A stretch of DNA of 64,000 nt from Variovorax paradoxus (GCF_018614955.1 NZ_JAGGNV010000036.1:1-64000), one strand, 5' to 3'; positions 50,755 to 60,235 are shown, counted from the first letter of the stretch. The notes: generated by a model from the sequence alone, not told the origin. Made by a program: numbers and translations.

Positions 50755-51722
50755 GCGTCCGAAGGCGAGCCCGCCAGTCCGAACTGATGCCACGCGCGGC
50801 GCAGCTGCGTGTCCGAACCGAAGCCCGAGAGCTCGGCGGCGCGCGTGACGTTGGCGCCCGACTGCAGCGCCAGCTGCGCGGTCGCGAGCCGCAAGCGCCG
50901 CAGATACGCGAGCGGCGCCACGCCCGCATGCTCGACGAACAGACGCGTCAGGTGCCGGGCCGAGGTGTGGGCGACTTCCGCCATGCGAGGCACCGTCCAT
51001 TCGGCCTGCGGCTCTTCGCTCACCGCATCCTGCACGCGGTGCAGCGCGGGATGCAGATGATTGCGGTAGGCCAGGAAGGGCGAGAGCTCGGGGTCGTGCG
51101 GGCCGCGCCGAAGCGCCACCACCATGGTCTGCGCGACCTGCGCCGCGAGGGCTTCGCCGCAGATTTCGGCGATCCGGTGCAGCATCAGGTCGATGCCGGT
51201 CGTCACGCCGGCGCTGCTGTAGAGCGGCGGGTCGATCACGAACACGCGGTTGGCGATCACCTCGCAGCGCGGCTCCACCCGGCGCAGCTCGTCCAGATGA
51301 TGATGGTGGGTGGTGGCGCGCCGGCCCGCGAGGGCACCCGCATGGGCCGCGAGCAGGGCGCCCGCGCAGATCGTGACGAGCTCGAGCCGGTCGCGCTCGA
51401 AACGCAGGCTGCGCAGCCACCGCAGCAGGGCCTGCGCCTGCGGGCCCGCCGTCGAGATCGTGTCGCCCGGCAGTCCGACCAGCACGATCCACGCGGGGCC
51501 GTCCCATCGGGTGGGCAGCGGTGAAAGGCCGGCGAGCGTCACGCCGACCGAGCCGATCGCCGCAGGATCCGGAGAGACGAACTCGATCCTGAAGCGCTCA
51601 GGCTGGCCGGCGGCGCGCAATTGCTGGTTGGCAATGCGCAAGGCCTCGGCCGGACCGGCCCAGTCCAGCACGAGGCTGTGGGGCAGCAGCACGAAGACGA
51701 CCCGGATCGAGGGCAAGCTCAT
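50745..51722 (-). CDS. GlxA-like AraC-family regulator with DJ-1/PfpI domain
   Basis: A 325-residue regulator. The N-terminal DJ-1/PfpI domain (about 1-190) has the nucleophile-elbow motif VTICAGALLAAHAGAL and SSAGVTTGIDLMLH. Two AraC helix-turn-helix units fill about 215-315 (VPRMAEVAHTSARHLTRLF and ANVTRAAELSGFGSDTQLRR). The ATG at 51720-51722 is chosen; a TTG three codons upstream is possible. It follows an isochorismatase-type hydrolase by 15 bases, which may be its cofunctional gene. The effector is unknown. Confidence 0.88.
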   Translation of the reverse strand: MSLPSIRVVFVLLPHSLVLDWAGPAEALRIANQQLRAAGQPERFRIEFVSPDPAAIGSVGVTLAGLSPLPTRWDGPAWIVLVGLPGDTISTAGPQAQALLRWLRSLRFERDRLELVTICAGALLAAHAGALAGRRATTHHHHLDELRRVEPRCEVIANRVFVIDPPLYSSAGVTTGIDLMLHRIAEICGEALAAQVAQTMVVALRRGPHDPELSPFLAYRNHLHPALHRVQDAVSEEPQAEWTVPRMAEVAHTSARHLTRLFVEHAGVAPLAYLRRLRLATAQLALQSGANVTRAAELSGFGSDTQLRRAWHQFGLAGSPSDAQR

Positions 51723-51737
51723 CGTGCGCAAGATCCT

Positions 51738-52310
51738 TCAGGCAACGGCCAGTGCGCCGGCGCGCTCCAACGCATGTTCGACACTGCAGATCTTGGCGAA
51801 ACGGCCTTCGAGCACGGTCGCCGTGCGTGCCTTGATGTCGGCCGCGGACAGCGGACGACCGTCGGGCTGGGTCATGTCGAAGGTCAGCGTGGCGTCGAGT
51901 ACGTAGTCGACCGACCAGCCCAGATCCGATGCGTGGCGCGTCGTGGTCTCGCAGCATTGTTCGGTGCGGATGCCGCTCACGATCAGCCGGCCGATGCCGT
52001 TCTCGGTGAGCCAGACATCCAGCCCGCTGTTGACCAGCGCGCTGTGGCGATGCTTGGTGAAGGTGGCGGCGGCATCGAAGGCGGCCAGCTCCTCGAGCGG
52101 CCGCACATGACCCGATTCGACCGCGAAGGGGTTGCTTGCGCTGGCCGGGCCGTCGACGTGGAAGATCCGAACGATCGGAATGCCGGCCGCGGTGCAGCCT
52201 TCGATCAACGCGTTCTGCGCCGTGACATAGGGGCCATAGTCGCGTTGCGCGAAGTAAGGGCGATGGCGAAACGATTCCTGGGCATCGATCACTATCAGAC
52301 AGGTTTTCAT
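51738..52310 (-). CDS. isochorismatase-family cysteine hydrolase
   Basis: A 190-residue cysteine hydrolase of the isochorismatase fold. The triad is visible as Asp9 (LIVIDAQESF), Lys86 (FTKHRHSAL) and Cys119 (GIRTEQCCETTTRHA). Such enzymes include nicotinamidases, N-carbamoylsarcosine amidases and true isochorismatases; the motifs do not choose between them, and there are no siderophore genes nearby. It lies just upstream of the GlxA-like regulator in the same direction. Confidence 0.86.
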   Translation of the reverse strand: MKTCLIVIDAQESFRHRPYFAQRDYGPYVTAQNALIEGCTAAGIPIVRIFHVDGPASASNPFAVESGHVRPLEELAAFDAAATFTKHRHSALVNSGLDVWLTENGIGRLIVSGIRTEQCCETTTRHASDLGWSVDYVLDATLTFDMTQPDGRPLSAADIKARTATVLEGRFAKICSVEHALERAGALAVA

Positions 52311-52417
52311 GGCAGCGCGCTCCGGGGGGCGAGTGGATGATGCGCCTTATTTTTCTACTCTGCTGGGGTTCCGTCCGCGCTGCACCGGACAAGAATCGAT
52401 CAAATCAGGACATCGCC

Positions 52418-53476
52418 TCAAACGAGCCGGGCGGCCTGCAGCTCCTTCTTGAGGTAGGCGTAGAACAGCGGTGCCGCCACCAGTCCGGCCGGGCCGAACA
52501 CCGCCTCGGCCGCGAACATCACGGCCAGCAGTTCCCACACGCCCATCTGCGTGCGGGCCCCCACCACCTTGGCATTGATGAAGTACTCGGCCTTGTGGAT
52601 CAGGATCAGGAAGCCCAGGCACGCCAACGCCGTAATCGGGGATACCGAAAGGCCGACCAGGGTGATGACGATGTTGCACAACAGGTTGCCGACGATCGGC
52701 ACCAGCCCCGCGATGAACGTCAAGGTGATCAGGGCCGGCGTATATGGCAGTCGCAGATCCCACATCGGCAGCAGGAACAGCAGGAAGAGGGCGGTCAGGA
52801 AAGTGTTGAAGGCCGCGATCCAGAACTGGGCGGCCACGATTTGGCCGAAGGCTTCGCCGAAGAGGGTGATGCGCTGCTTCAATTGCTCGGCCAGGGGGCG
52901 GCGCGCCGGCGGATGGGGGGCAACGGCGGCCAGTGCGCCGACGATCATGCCGACGTACGCGAACAGCACGCCTCCCAGCCATGCCCGCCCGGTCAGCGCG
53001 AGCATGCCGGCCTGCGCGCGCAGGTAGCCGGCGACGACGCGCTGCACTTCCACGGAGCCCTCGGGCAGGTAGGCGGCGATGTCGGGCGGCAGCTTGAGGC
53101 GCAGTTCCAGCACCGTGCGCGCGATGTAGTCGAGCAGCTCCTGGTACTGCTCCGGCGCGTTGAAGACGAAGTCACGCGCCTCGGAGAAAGCCACGCTCAG
53201 AAGGCCGATCGGCGCCAGCATCATCAGCGTGGCGGCGATGACGCGCGACCAGGAGGGAACGGCGGAGGCCAGGCCCTGCGGCCGCAGGGGCAGCACGCGT
53301 TGGAAGCCTGCATTCAGCACGCGAGCGAACCGGCGCGTACCCAGAAATCCGATGCACACGCACAACAGGCCGGGCAGCAGGCCTTGCCACATGATCAGCA
53401 GCAATGCACCTGCCATCAGCAGATAACTCGCTGTCAGCAGCGCGCGCGATGACGGCGTGGAGGGGATATCGCTCAC
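52418..53476 (-). CDS. AI-2E-family (PerM/UPF0118) membrane permease
   Basis: A 352-residue membrane protein with about seven or eight predicted helices. The conserved central block PALITLTFIAGLVPIVGNLL and the C-terminal AVMFAAEAVFGPAGLVAAP are family marks. Members have been linked to autoinducer-2 export or Na+(Li+)/H+ antiport, so the annotation is by family only. The start is GTG (CAC at 53474-53476). It lies 14 bases after purM, and the purM-perM-like arrangement opposite hda is common in betaproteobacteria. Confidence 0.86.
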   Translation of the reverse strand: MSDIPSTPSSRALLTASYLLMAGALLLIMWQGLLPGLLCVCIGFLGTRRFARVLNAGFQRVLPLRPQGLASAVPSWSRVIAATLMMLAPIGLLSVAFSEARDFVFNAPEQYQELLDYIARTVLELRLKLPPDIAAYLPEGSVEVQRVVAGYLRAQAGMLALTGRAWLGGVLFAYVGMIVGALAAVAPHPPARRPLAEQLKQRITLFGEAFGQIVAAQFWIAAFNTFLTALFLLFLLPMWDLRLPYTPALITLTFIAGLVPIVGNLLCNIVITLVGLSVSPITALACLGFLILIHKAEYFINAKVVGARTQMGVWELLAVMFAAEAVFGPAGLVAAPLFYAYLKKELQAARLV

Positions 53477-53490
53477 GCGGTGCAGGCCGC

Positions 53491-54531
53491 TCAGGCCACG
53501 ACGACGGCCGCGCCGGCGCCGCGCTCGGCAATGACGCCGATCTCATGCACTGTCTCGCCCGCGGCGCGCAGCGTCGCCGCACAGGCGGCAGCTTCGGCGG
53601 CGTCGATCACGACCACCATGCCGATGCCGTTGTTGAAGGTGCGGTTCATCTCGATGTCGTCGATGCCGGCCACCTTCTGCAGCCAGGCGAACAGCTCGGT
53701 CTGCGGCCAGCTGCCCTTCTTGAGGTGGGCCGCCGTGCCATCGGGCAGCACGCGAGGAATGTTCTCGAGCAGGCCGCCGCCGGTGATATGGGCGAGCGCT
53801 TTGATGGGGTGCTTGGCCAGCGCCGCCAGCACCGGCTTCACGTACAGCCGCGTCGGCGCCATCACAGCTTCGCGGAAGGGCTGGCCGTCGAGCGTTGCGG
53901 GCAGGTCGGTGCCTGCGCGCTCGATCACCTTGCGCACCAGGCTGAAGCCGTTGGAGTGCACGCCTGCCGATGCCAGGCCTAGCACCGTGTCGCCTGGCTT
54001 GACGTTCTGGCCGGTGAGGATCAGCGACTTTTCGACCGCCCCGACGGCGAAGCCCGCGAGGTCGTATTCGCCGGCCGGGTACATGCCAGGCATTTCGGCG
54101 GTCTCGCCGCCGATCAGCGCACAGCCGCTGAGTTCGCAGCCCCGGGCGATGCCACCCACCACGGCGGCCGCAGTGTCGACGTCGAGCTTGCCGCAGGCGA
54201 AGTAGTCGAGGAAGAAGAGCGGCTCGGCCCCTTGGACCAGCACGTCATTGACGCTCATGGCCACCAGGTCGATGCCGACGGTGTCGTGCATGTTCCATTC
54301 GAAGGCGAGCTTGAGCTTGGTGCCCACGCCGTCGGTGCCGCTCACCAGCACCGGCTCCTTGTAGCGCTTGGGCACTTCGAACAGCGCGCCGAAGCCGCCG
54401 ATTCCGGCCAGCACGCCCTCGCGCATTGTCTTTTTGGCCAGCGGCTTGATGCGGTCGACCAGCGCGTCGCCGGCATCGATGTCGACGCCGGCATCCTTGT
54501 AACTGAGCGGGGTGGGCGGGGTTGAGTTCAT
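53491..54531 (-). CDS. purM: phosphoribosylformylglycinamidine cyclo-ligase
   Basis: A 346-residue AIR synthetase that closes the imidazole ring in purine synthesis using ATP. The N-terminus [20 protein letters not shown] and the ATP-binding segment [17 protein letters not shown] are diagnostic; [13 protein letters not shown] and [15 protein letters not shown] follow. Length equals E. coli PurM (345). The ATG is at 54529-54531. A minus-strand TAAAAT hexamer (54623-54628) is a possible -10 in the 174-base divergent gap with hda. Confidence 0.97.
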   Translation of the reverse strand: MNSTPPTPLSYKDAGVDIDAGDALVDRIKPLAKKTMREGVLAGIGGFGALFEVPKRYKEPVLVSGTDGVGTKLKLAFEWNMHDTVGIDLVAMSVNDVLVQGAEPLFFLDYFACGKLDVDTAAAVVGGIARGCELSGCALIGGETAEMPGMYPAGEYDLAGFAVGAVEKSLILTGQNVKPGDTVLGLASAGVHSNGFSLVRKVIERAGTDLPATLDGQPFREAVMAPTRLYVKPVLAALAKHPIKALAHITGGGLLENIPRVLPDGTAAHLKKGSWPQTELFAWLQKVAGIDDIEMNRTFNNGIGMVVVIDAAEAAACAATLRAAGETVHEIGVIAERGAGAAVVVA

Positions 54532-54705
54532 GGACTTGCCGGACGAAGGAAGGGAGGGGGCGAAAGGAAGGAGGACAATGACGCCGGCAACCGAAGCAGC
54601 CGGGCCGATAGAATTCGCCACGATTTTAAGGGCCGCCATGCCCTGTCCCATGAACCCCTTCTTTGCGTCATCCGCGCCACCTCAGCCGCTCTCGGCGGCC
54701 ATGGC

Positions 54706-55392
54706 ATGAAGCAGCTCGCGCTCGATATCGGCATTGCGACCGGTCCCACGCTCGCGGGCTTCTTCGCCGGGCCGAACGAGCCGGCGCTGCGGCACCTGGC
54801 GCTGTGGGTCGGCGACGCGCGCTCGACCACGCTGCATTCTCCGGTGCCGACCTACCTGTGGGGCGAGGGCGGCTGCGGCAAGACGCATCTGCTCGAAGCC
54901 GTGCGGGGCGCCTTGCGCGAGCAGGGCGCGAGTGTGGGCTGGCTGCATGCGGGGCTGCTGGATCCGCCTGAGTTCGACGAGCGCTGGGGCGCCGTGCTGT
55001 TCGACGACGTGCATCTCTACACCGCGGTGCAGCAGCATGCCGCCTTCAACTGGTTCGTCAATGCGCAGAGCCTGCAGCGCGGCGTGGTGGCGGCGGGCAC
55101 CGTGCCGCCGGCCGATCTGCCGCTGCGCGAGGACCTGCGCACGCGCCTGGGCTGGGGTCATGTGTTCCACTTGCAGGTGCTCGGCGAATCGGAGCGGCGC
55201 GCCGTGCTGCGCCAGGCCGCGGACAGCCGCGGCGTGATGCTGTCGGACGAAGTGCTCGACTACATGCTGCATCGTTTCAGCCGTGATCTCGGCAGCCTGA
55301 TGGAACTGCTCGCGCAGCTCGACGGCTATGCCTTGCAGACCCAGCGCGCGATCACGATCCCGCTGATCCGGTCGATGCTCGAAAATGAATGA
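54706..55392 (+). CDS. hda: DnaA regulatory inactivator Hda
   Basis: A 228-residue AAA+ protein homologous to DnaA domain III. Hda with the DNA-loaded clamp stimulates hydrolysis of DnaA-ATP after initiation. Walker A is WGEGGCGKTHLLEAV (about 52-66), Walker B is AVLFDDVHLY, and the sensor 2-like end is SLMELLAQLDGYALQTQR. No C-terminal DNA-binding domain IV is present, which separates it from DnaA. A short N-terminal clamp-binding sequence KQLALDI is visible. A TAGAAT hexamer at 54609-54614 may be its -10. Confidence 0.92.
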   Translation: MKQLALDIGIATGPTLAGFFAGPNEPALRHLALWVGDARSTTLHSPVPTYLWGEGGCGKTHLLEAVRGALREQGASVGWLHAGLLDPPEFDERWGAVLFDDVHLYTAVQQHAAFNWFVNAQSLQRGVVAAGTVPPADLPLREDLRTRLGWGHVFHLQVLGESERRAVLRQAADSRGVMLSDEVLDYMLHRFSRDLGSLMELLAQLDGYALQTQRAITIPLIRSMLENE

Positions 55393-55419
55393 GGGCGCCA
55401 GAGGCGCCGAAGCTTTCCA

Positions 55420-56991
55420 ATGATCAAGAAATTCATCGACAAACTCCTCGGCAAATCCGGCGATGCCGCACAGGGCGGCAAGGCCCGTTTCGGCAAGCGC
55501 CAGGAAGTGCCCGCCTCGGTGCACGGCATCGACCCGGCGCTGGTTGACGAGCGCGCCAAGAACGTCGTCACCACGCTGCAGGATGCCGGCTATGAGGCCT
55601 ACGTCGTCGGCGGCGCGGTGCGCGACCTGCTGCTCGGCCTGCGCCCCAAGGACTTCGACGTCGCGACCAACGCGACGCCCGAGCAGGTGAAAAGCCTGTT
55701 TCGCCGCGCCTTCATCATCGGCCGGCGCTTTCGCATCGTGCACGTGGTGTACGGCCGCGGGCGCGAGCACGAGGTGATCGAGGTCTCGACCTTCCGTGCC
55801 TACATGGACAGCAACGGCGCCGAGCAGGTGGCCGGCAACGAACGCACCAGCAAGGGCGAGCTCGCGGGCATGAAGCACGCGGTCGACGCCAGCGGCCGCG
55901 TGCTGCGCGACAACGTCTGGGGTCCGCAGGAAGAAGACGCCGCGCGGCGCGACTTCACCGTCAATGCGATGTACTACGACCCGGCGAGCGAGATCGTGGT
56001 CGACTATCACAACGGCATCAAGGACTCGAAGAAGCTCACGCTGCGGATGATCGGCGACCCGATCACGCGCTACCGCGAAGACCCGGTGCGGATCATTCGC
56101 GCGATCCGCTTCTCGGCCAAGCTGGCAGCGCTCGACTTCAAGCTCGAGCCCAAGACCGCCGCGCCGCTGGTCGAATCGAGCAAGCTGTTGGCCGACGTGC
56201 CGCAAAGCCGGCTGTTCGACGAGATGCTCAAGTTGCTGCAGACCGGCCATGCCGTCGCCACCGTCGCGCAGTTGCGCAAGCTCGAGCTGACGACCGGCAT
56301 CTACCCCTTGCTCGACGTCGTGGTCGAGCGTGCCGATCTGCCTTTCGTGAAGGCCGCCCTGCAAGACACCGACCGCCGCGTCGGCGAAGGCAAGCCGGTG
56401 GCGCCGAGCTTCCTGCTGGCATGCGTGCTGTGGGCCGACGTGCGCGACGGCTGGGCCCAGCGCGTCGAGGGCCGTCATGGCCAGCGCGGGCAAGCTGCGT
56501 TCCCGGCGCTTCAGGATGCGATCGACGACGTGTTCAATGCGCGCATCGGCGACGTCTCGGGCCGCGGCAAGCTGGCCGCCGACATGCGCGAGATCTGGAT
56601 GATGCAGCCGCGCTTCGACAAGCGCACGGGCGCCACGCCCTACAGCCTGGTCGAGCAGGCGCGCTTTCGTGCGGCCTTCGACTTCATGCGCTTGCGCGCC
56701 GACGTCGGCGAGGTCAGCGAAGAGATCGCCGAGTGGTGGCAGGAATTCAGCACGGCCGACGAGGTGCGCCGGCAAGACCTGCTGGATCAGGTCCGCGACG
56801 AGCAGCACAAGAGAACGCGCCAGCGCGCGCCCGCCGCGCGTGCGCCGGCCGCAGCCGCCGCGCCGGATGGCGCCGGCGAGGCGCAGCTTCCGCCCGACGG
56901 CGAAGTCGCTGCCGCCGCGCCGCGCAAGCGGCGCCGCCGGCGCAAGCCGCGCAGCGGCGGCGAAGCCGGCAGCAGCGTCGCGGCCGAATGA
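55420..56991 (+). CDS. pcnB: poly(A) polymerase I
   Basis: A 523-residue poly(A) polymerase of the class II nucleotidyltransferase family, adding 3' tails that promote RNA decay. The catalytic block is YVVGGAVRDLLLGLRPKDFD, the two aspartates being in KDFDVATNATPEQ. RRDFTVNAMYYD and RYREDPVRIIRAIRFSAKL follow. A very basic C-terminal tail (RKRRRRRKPRSG) and Ala/Pro-rich linker resemble the RNA-binding tail of E. coli PcnB and differ from CCA-adding enzymes. It overlaps folK by four bases. Confidence 0.95.
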   Translation: MIKKFIDKLLGKSGDAAQGGKARFGKRQEVPASVHGIDPALVDERAKNVVTTLQDAGYEAYVVGGAVRDLLLGLRPKDFDVATNATPEQVKSLFRRAFIIGRRFRIVHVVYGRGREHEVIEVSTFRAYMDSNGAEQVAGNERTSKGELAGMKHAVDASGRVLRDNVWGPQEEDAARRDFTVNAMYYDPASEIVVDYHNGIKDSKKLTLRMIGDPITRYREDPVRIIRAIRFSAKLAALDFKLEPKTAAPLVESSKLLADVPQSRLFDEMLKLLQTGHAVATVAQLRKLELTTGIYPLLDVVVERADLPFVKAALQDTDRRVGEGKPVAPSFLLACVLWADVRDGWAQRVEGRHGQRGQAAFPALQDAIDDVFNARIGDVSGRGKLAADMREIWMMQPRFDKRTGATPYSLVEQARFRAAFDFMRLRADVGEVSEEIAEWWQEFSTADEVRRQDLLDQVRDEQHKRTRQRAPAARAPAAAAAPDGAGEAQLPPDGEVAAAAPRKRRRRRKPRSGGEAGSSVAAE

Positions 56992-57449
56992 CGACGAGCC
57001 GAGCCTACGTCGCGATCGGCGCCAACCTCGGCGATGCGCGTGCGGCTGTGAGGCACGCGATGGACGATCTGGCTGCGCTGCCCGGCACGCGCGTGGGCGC
57101 GCGCTCTTCGCTCTATCGCAGCGCCCCTGTCGATGCGCAGGGGCCCGATTTCATCAACGCGGTGGTCGAACTCGAAACCGAACTCGATCCTACGGCACTG
57201 CTGGCCGAGCTCCAGCGCCTCGAGAGCGGCGCGGGCCGCCAGCGCCCTTACCGCAACGCGCCGCGCACCCTCGATCTCGATCTGCTGCGCCATGGCGACG
57301 TGGTGATGGACACGGCGGCGCTGACGCTGCCGCATCCGCGCATGGCCGAGCGCGCCTTCGTGCTGATGCCGCTGGCGGAGATCGCGCCGGAGCTGGTCGC
57401 GCCGGCCCAGCTTGCGCAGGTGGCCGATCAGCGCATCGAACGCCTCTGA
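56988..57449 (+). CDS. folK: 2-amino-4-hydroxy-6-hydroxymethyldihydropteridine pyrophosphokinase
   Basis: A 153-residue HPPK that transfers pyrophosphate to the pterin in folate synthesis. The N-terminus AYVAIGANLGDARAAVRHAM, the NAVVELETELDP segment and the metal/ATP motif RTLDLDLLRHGD with LPHPRMAERAFVL are all present. Length is near E. coli FolK (159). The ATG overlaps the pcnB stop as ATGA; pcnB-folK is a widely kept pair. Confidence 0.96.
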   Translation: MTTSRAYVAIGANLGDARAAVRHAMDDLAALPGTRVGARSSLYRSAPVDAQGPDFINAVVELETELDPTALLAELQRLESGAGRQRPYRNAPRTLDLDLLRHGDVVMDTAALTLPHPRMAERAFVLMPLAEIAPELVAPAQLAQVADQRIERL

Positions 57450-57538
57450 CCGTCGCCTGCGCGCCCGACCAGTACACTTGCGCGGTTTTTTCACGATGGC
57501 GTCACATGAGTGTGGTGGCCGAGATCCAGGAGAGCGCC

Positions 57539-58183
57539 ATGTTCGGCAAGCTGCTGCCTCGCGAGGGGAATTTTTTCGAGATGTTCAATCAGCACGCCGA
57601 CCGCATCGTCGAAGCCGCGCGCGCCTTCGAGCAACTCGTCGCCAACTACAACGACCTGCATCTGCGCGAGCAGTACAACCGCGATGTCGACAATGCCGAG
57701 CGCGCTGCCGACCGCGTGACGCATGACGTCAACCGGCTGATCCACAAGACCTTCATCACGCCGATCGACCGCGAGCAGATCCACAAGCTGATCAACACGA
57801 TGGACGACGTGGCTGACCTGATCCAGGACTCGGCCGAGACCATGGCGCTCTACGACGTGCGGCACATGACGGAGGAAATCACGCGCCTGACCACGCTCAG
57901 CGTGAAGTGCTGCGAACGGGTGAAGGATGCGGTCAAGTTCCTCGGCAAGATCACCGACCCGGCCATCGCGGAGGCCACGCTCAAGACCTGCGAGGAAATC
58001 GACCGGCTCGAGTCCGACGCCGACCGCGTGATGCGCAGCGCGATGAGCAAGCTGTTCCGCGAAGAGCCGGACGTGCGCGAAGTCATCAAGCTCAAGGCCA
58101 TCTACGAGCTGCTGGAGACGATCACCGACAAGTGCGAAGACGTCGCCAACGTGATCGAGGGCATCGTCCTCGAGAACTCCTGA
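57539..58183 (+). CDS. DUF47/PhoU-like protein
   Basis: A 214-residue all-helical DUF47 protein related to PhoU. It reads NFFEMFNQHADRIVEAARAF, TFITPIDREQIHKLINTMDD and ETITDKCEDVANVIEGIVLE, the conserved family blocks. The ATG at 57539-57541 is set by AGGAG six bases upstream; an upstream ATG would add unconserved residues. Located 13 bases before pit, it is probably a regulatory partner of that phosphate transporter, as in other bacteria with this gene pair. Confidence 0.92.
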   Translation: MFGKLLPREGNFFEMFNQHADRIVEAARAFEQLVANYNDLHLREQYNRDVDNAERAADRVTHDVNRLIHKTFITPIDREQIHKLINTMDDVADLIQDSAETMALYDVRHMTEEITRLTTLSVKCCERVKDAVKFLGKITDPAIAEATLKTCEEIDRLESDADRVMRSAMSKLFREEPDVREVIKLKAIYELLETITDKCEDVANVIEGIVLENS

Positions 58184-58196
58184 GCGCGGGCTCCGA

Positions 58197-59207
58197 ATGA
58201 CAACGGTGCAGGTCGCCCTGTGGGTGGTGGTGGTGCTGGTCGCGCTGGCCATCGCATTCGACTTCATGAACGGCTTTCACGACGCGGCGAACTCGATCGC
58301 CACGGTGGTGTCTACCGGCGTGCTCAAGCCCGGCCACGCCGTGGTGTTCGCGGCGTTCTTCAACTTGATCGCGATCTTCGTCTTCCACCTGAGCGTGGCG
58401 GCGACCGTCGGCAAGGGCATCGTGCAGCCGGGCATCGTCGATGTGCACGTGGTGTTCGGCGCCCTCGTCGGCGCCATCAGCTGGAACTTTCTCACCTGGT
58501 ACTACGGCATCCCCAGCAGTTCGTCGCACGCGTTGATCGGCGGCATCGTGGGCGCGGTGATTGCCAAGGCCGGCTCGGGCGCCTTGATCGCTGCCGGGAT
58601 CTGGAAGACGGTGGCCTTCATCTTCGTTTCGCCGCTCCTGGGTTTTCTGCTTGGCTCGTTGATGATGATCGTGGTCGCCTGGGCGTTCCGGCGTTCGACG
58701 CCGTCGCGCGTGGACCGGTGGTTCCGCACGCTGCAGCTGGTTTCTGCCGGCGCGTACAGCCTGGGCCACGGCGGCAACGATGCGCAGAAGACCATCGGCA
58801 TCATCTGGATGCTGTTGATCGCGACCGGCTATTCGGCTGCCAACGCGGAGGCGCCGCCGGCCTGGACCGTCGGCAGCTGCTATGCGGCGATCGCACTCGG
58901 CACCATGTTCGGCGGCTGGCGCATCGTCAAGACCATGGGCCAGAAGATCACCAAGCTCAAGCCGGTCGGCGGCTTCTGCGCCGAGACGGGCGGGGCGCTG
59001 ACCCTGTTCCTCGCCACGGCGCTGGGCATTCCGGTCTCGACCACGCACACCATCACCGGCGCGATCGTCGGTGTCGGCTCGACCCAGCGCGCGAGTGCGG
59101 TGCGCTGGGGGGTGGCCGGCAACATCGTGTGGGCCTGGATCTTCACGATCCCGGCCTCGGCCTTCGTGGCCGCGATCGCCTACTGGATCGGCCTCCAGGT
59201 CTTTTGA
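58197..59207 (+). CDS. pit: low-affinity inorganic phosphate transporter (Pit family)
   Basis: A 336-residue inner-membrane phosphate permease of the PiT family, taking up metal-phosphate with protons. The two signature repeats are FDFMNGFHDAANSIATVVST and SLGHGGNDAQKTIGIIWMLL. GIPVSTTHTITGAIVGVG near the C-terminus is also typical. It is the compact form; E. coli PitA (499) has a large loop. It forms a two-gene unit with the DUF47 gene and converges on the TM2 gene ten bases later. Confidence 0.95.
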   Translation: MTTVQVALWVVVVLVALAIAFDFMNGFHDAANSIATVVSTGVLKPGHAVVFAAFFNLIAIFVFHLSVAATVGKGIVQPGIVDVHVVFGALVGAISWNFLTWYYGIPSSSSHALIGGIVGAVIAKAGSGALIAAGIWKTVAFIFVSPLLGFLLGSLMMIVVAWAFRRSTPSRVDRWFRTLQLVSAGAYSLGHGGNDAQKTIGIIWMLLIATGYSAANAEAPPAWTVGSCYAAIALGTMFGGWRIVKTMGQKITKLKPVGGFCAETGGALTLFLATALGIPVSTTHTITGAIVGVGSTQRASAVRWGVAGNIVWAWIFTIPASAFVAAIAYWIGLQVF

Positions 59208-59217
59208 CGGTCGAAGG

Positions 59218-59664
59218 CTACTGCGAGATCTTGCGGCCTTCTTCGATCTGGTGCTCGAAGAAGCGCTGGAAGCTGAAGGCGATGCTGGCCATGAGGATCG
59301 TGCTGCCGAAGAACAGAGCCAGCACGACGGCGCCGATGGTGAGCCAGTTGGTGCGTCCGGCGGGCGCGTCGACGGAAGCGCCGGCGTTGTAGCGTGCGTT
59401 CCATTTTTCGGGCGTCATCAGCCCGTAGACGATGGCGGTGAGCGCGCAGCCCGCGATCGTGAAGCCGAGCAGCGGCAGCAGGATCCAGCTCCAGCCGTCG
59501 TCCACGCCGTAGAGGCGCAGGCGTTCGATGCCGTACAGCCCGAGCGCCGTCGGGATCGGCAGCAGCCAGCCTAAGGTACTGCCGAAGCCGCGAAGGTAGA
59601 AGCAGTGCAGGCCCAGAGGCCCGCCGAGAAAGGCGAGCCAGGCCGCCACGGTCTTGCTCTTCAT
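59218..59664 (-). CDS. TM2-domain (NINE-type) membrane protein
   Basis: A 148-residue membrane protein. The N-terminal TM2-like hairpin reads VAAWLAFLGGPLGLHCFYLR, followed by LGWLLPIPTALGLYGIERL; further helices lie near 62-82 and 108-130. TM2 proteins are small membrane proteins of uncertain role. The ATG at 59662-59664 overlaps the acetyltransferase stop as ATGA, indicating coupling. It is the last gene of that pair. Confidence 0.8.
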   Translation of the reverse strand: MKSKTVAAWLAFLGGPLGLHCFYLRGFGSTLGWLLPIPTALGLYGIERLRLYGVDDGWSWILLPLLGFTIAGCALTAIVYGLMTPEKWNARYNAGASVDAPAGRTNWLTIGAVVLALFFGSTILMASIAFSFQRFFEHQIEEGRKISQ

Positions 59665-60182
59665 TCCGGGCTTGTCGAGTTGCCTTCGCCCAGCACCTTT
59701 TCCATCAGCACCACGTCGCGCCATTGGCCGAACTTCCAGCCGCAGTCCTTGAGCACGCCCACATGGGCGAAGCCCTGCCCGCGGTGCACGCCGATCGATC
59801 CCGCGTTGGCCGAGTCGCCGATCACCGCGATCAGCTTGCGCACGCCGACGGATTCGGCGGCTTGCGTCAGCGCGGCCAGCAGCCGTGCGCCCAGGCCCTG
59901 GCCGCGTGCGGCTTCGGCTAGGTAGATCGAATCCTCGGCCGAAAAGCGGTAGGCCGGCCGGGGTTTGAACCAGTTGCAGTAGGCGAAGCCGAGCAGCTCG
60001 CCGTCCTGTTCGGCCACCAAGAAGGGCAGGTTCTTCGACAACACGTCGGCCCGGCGGGCGGCCATGTCGGCGGCGGTGGGCGGCTCGGTCTCGAAGGTAC
60101 CCGTGCCGTGCAACACATGGTGGGCGTAGATGGCGGTGATGGCTGCGACATCTTCGTCGCGGCTGGGGCGGATGGTGGTCAT
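59661..60182 (-). CDS. GNAT N-acetyltransferase, phosphinothricin/ArsN-like
   Basis: A 173-residue acetyltransferase close to the Pat/Bar and arsinothricin acetyltransferase group. IRPSRDEDVAAITAIYAHHV starts the fold, the acetyl-CoA loop is EAARGQGLGARLLAALTQ (about 90-107), and GFAHVGVLKDCGWKFGQWRD is the group-specific C-terminal block. Substrates of this group include phosphinothricin, methionine sulfoximine and arsinothricin; chromosomal copies are common and usually not linked to a resistance cluster. It is divergent from rpsP. Confidence 0.85.
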   Translation of the reverse strand: MTTIRPSRDEDVAAITAIYAHHVLHGTGTFETEPPTAADMAARRADVLSKNLPFLVAEQDGELLGFAYCNWFKPRPAYRFSAEDSIYLAEAARGQGLGARLLAALTQAAESVGVRKLIAVIGDSANAGSIGVHRGQGFAHVGVLKDCGWKFGQWRDVVLMEKVLGEGNSTSPE

Positions 60183-60229
60183 TCTGAGACGCCTGGCAAT
60201 GCCAAGGTGGTGAAAAAAGTGGCTCGGGC

Positions 60230-60235
60230 TATAAT
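60230..60235 (+). promoter_or_regulatory. -10 hexamer of the rpsP operon promoter
   Basis: A perfect TATAAT lies 113 bases before the rpsP start, in a GC-rich setting where it stands out. The -35 region is weak (TGGTGA-like at 60208-60213, spacing 16). A transcript from here would carry a leader of about 100 bases. The promoter is inferred from pattern and position. Confidence 0.6.
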
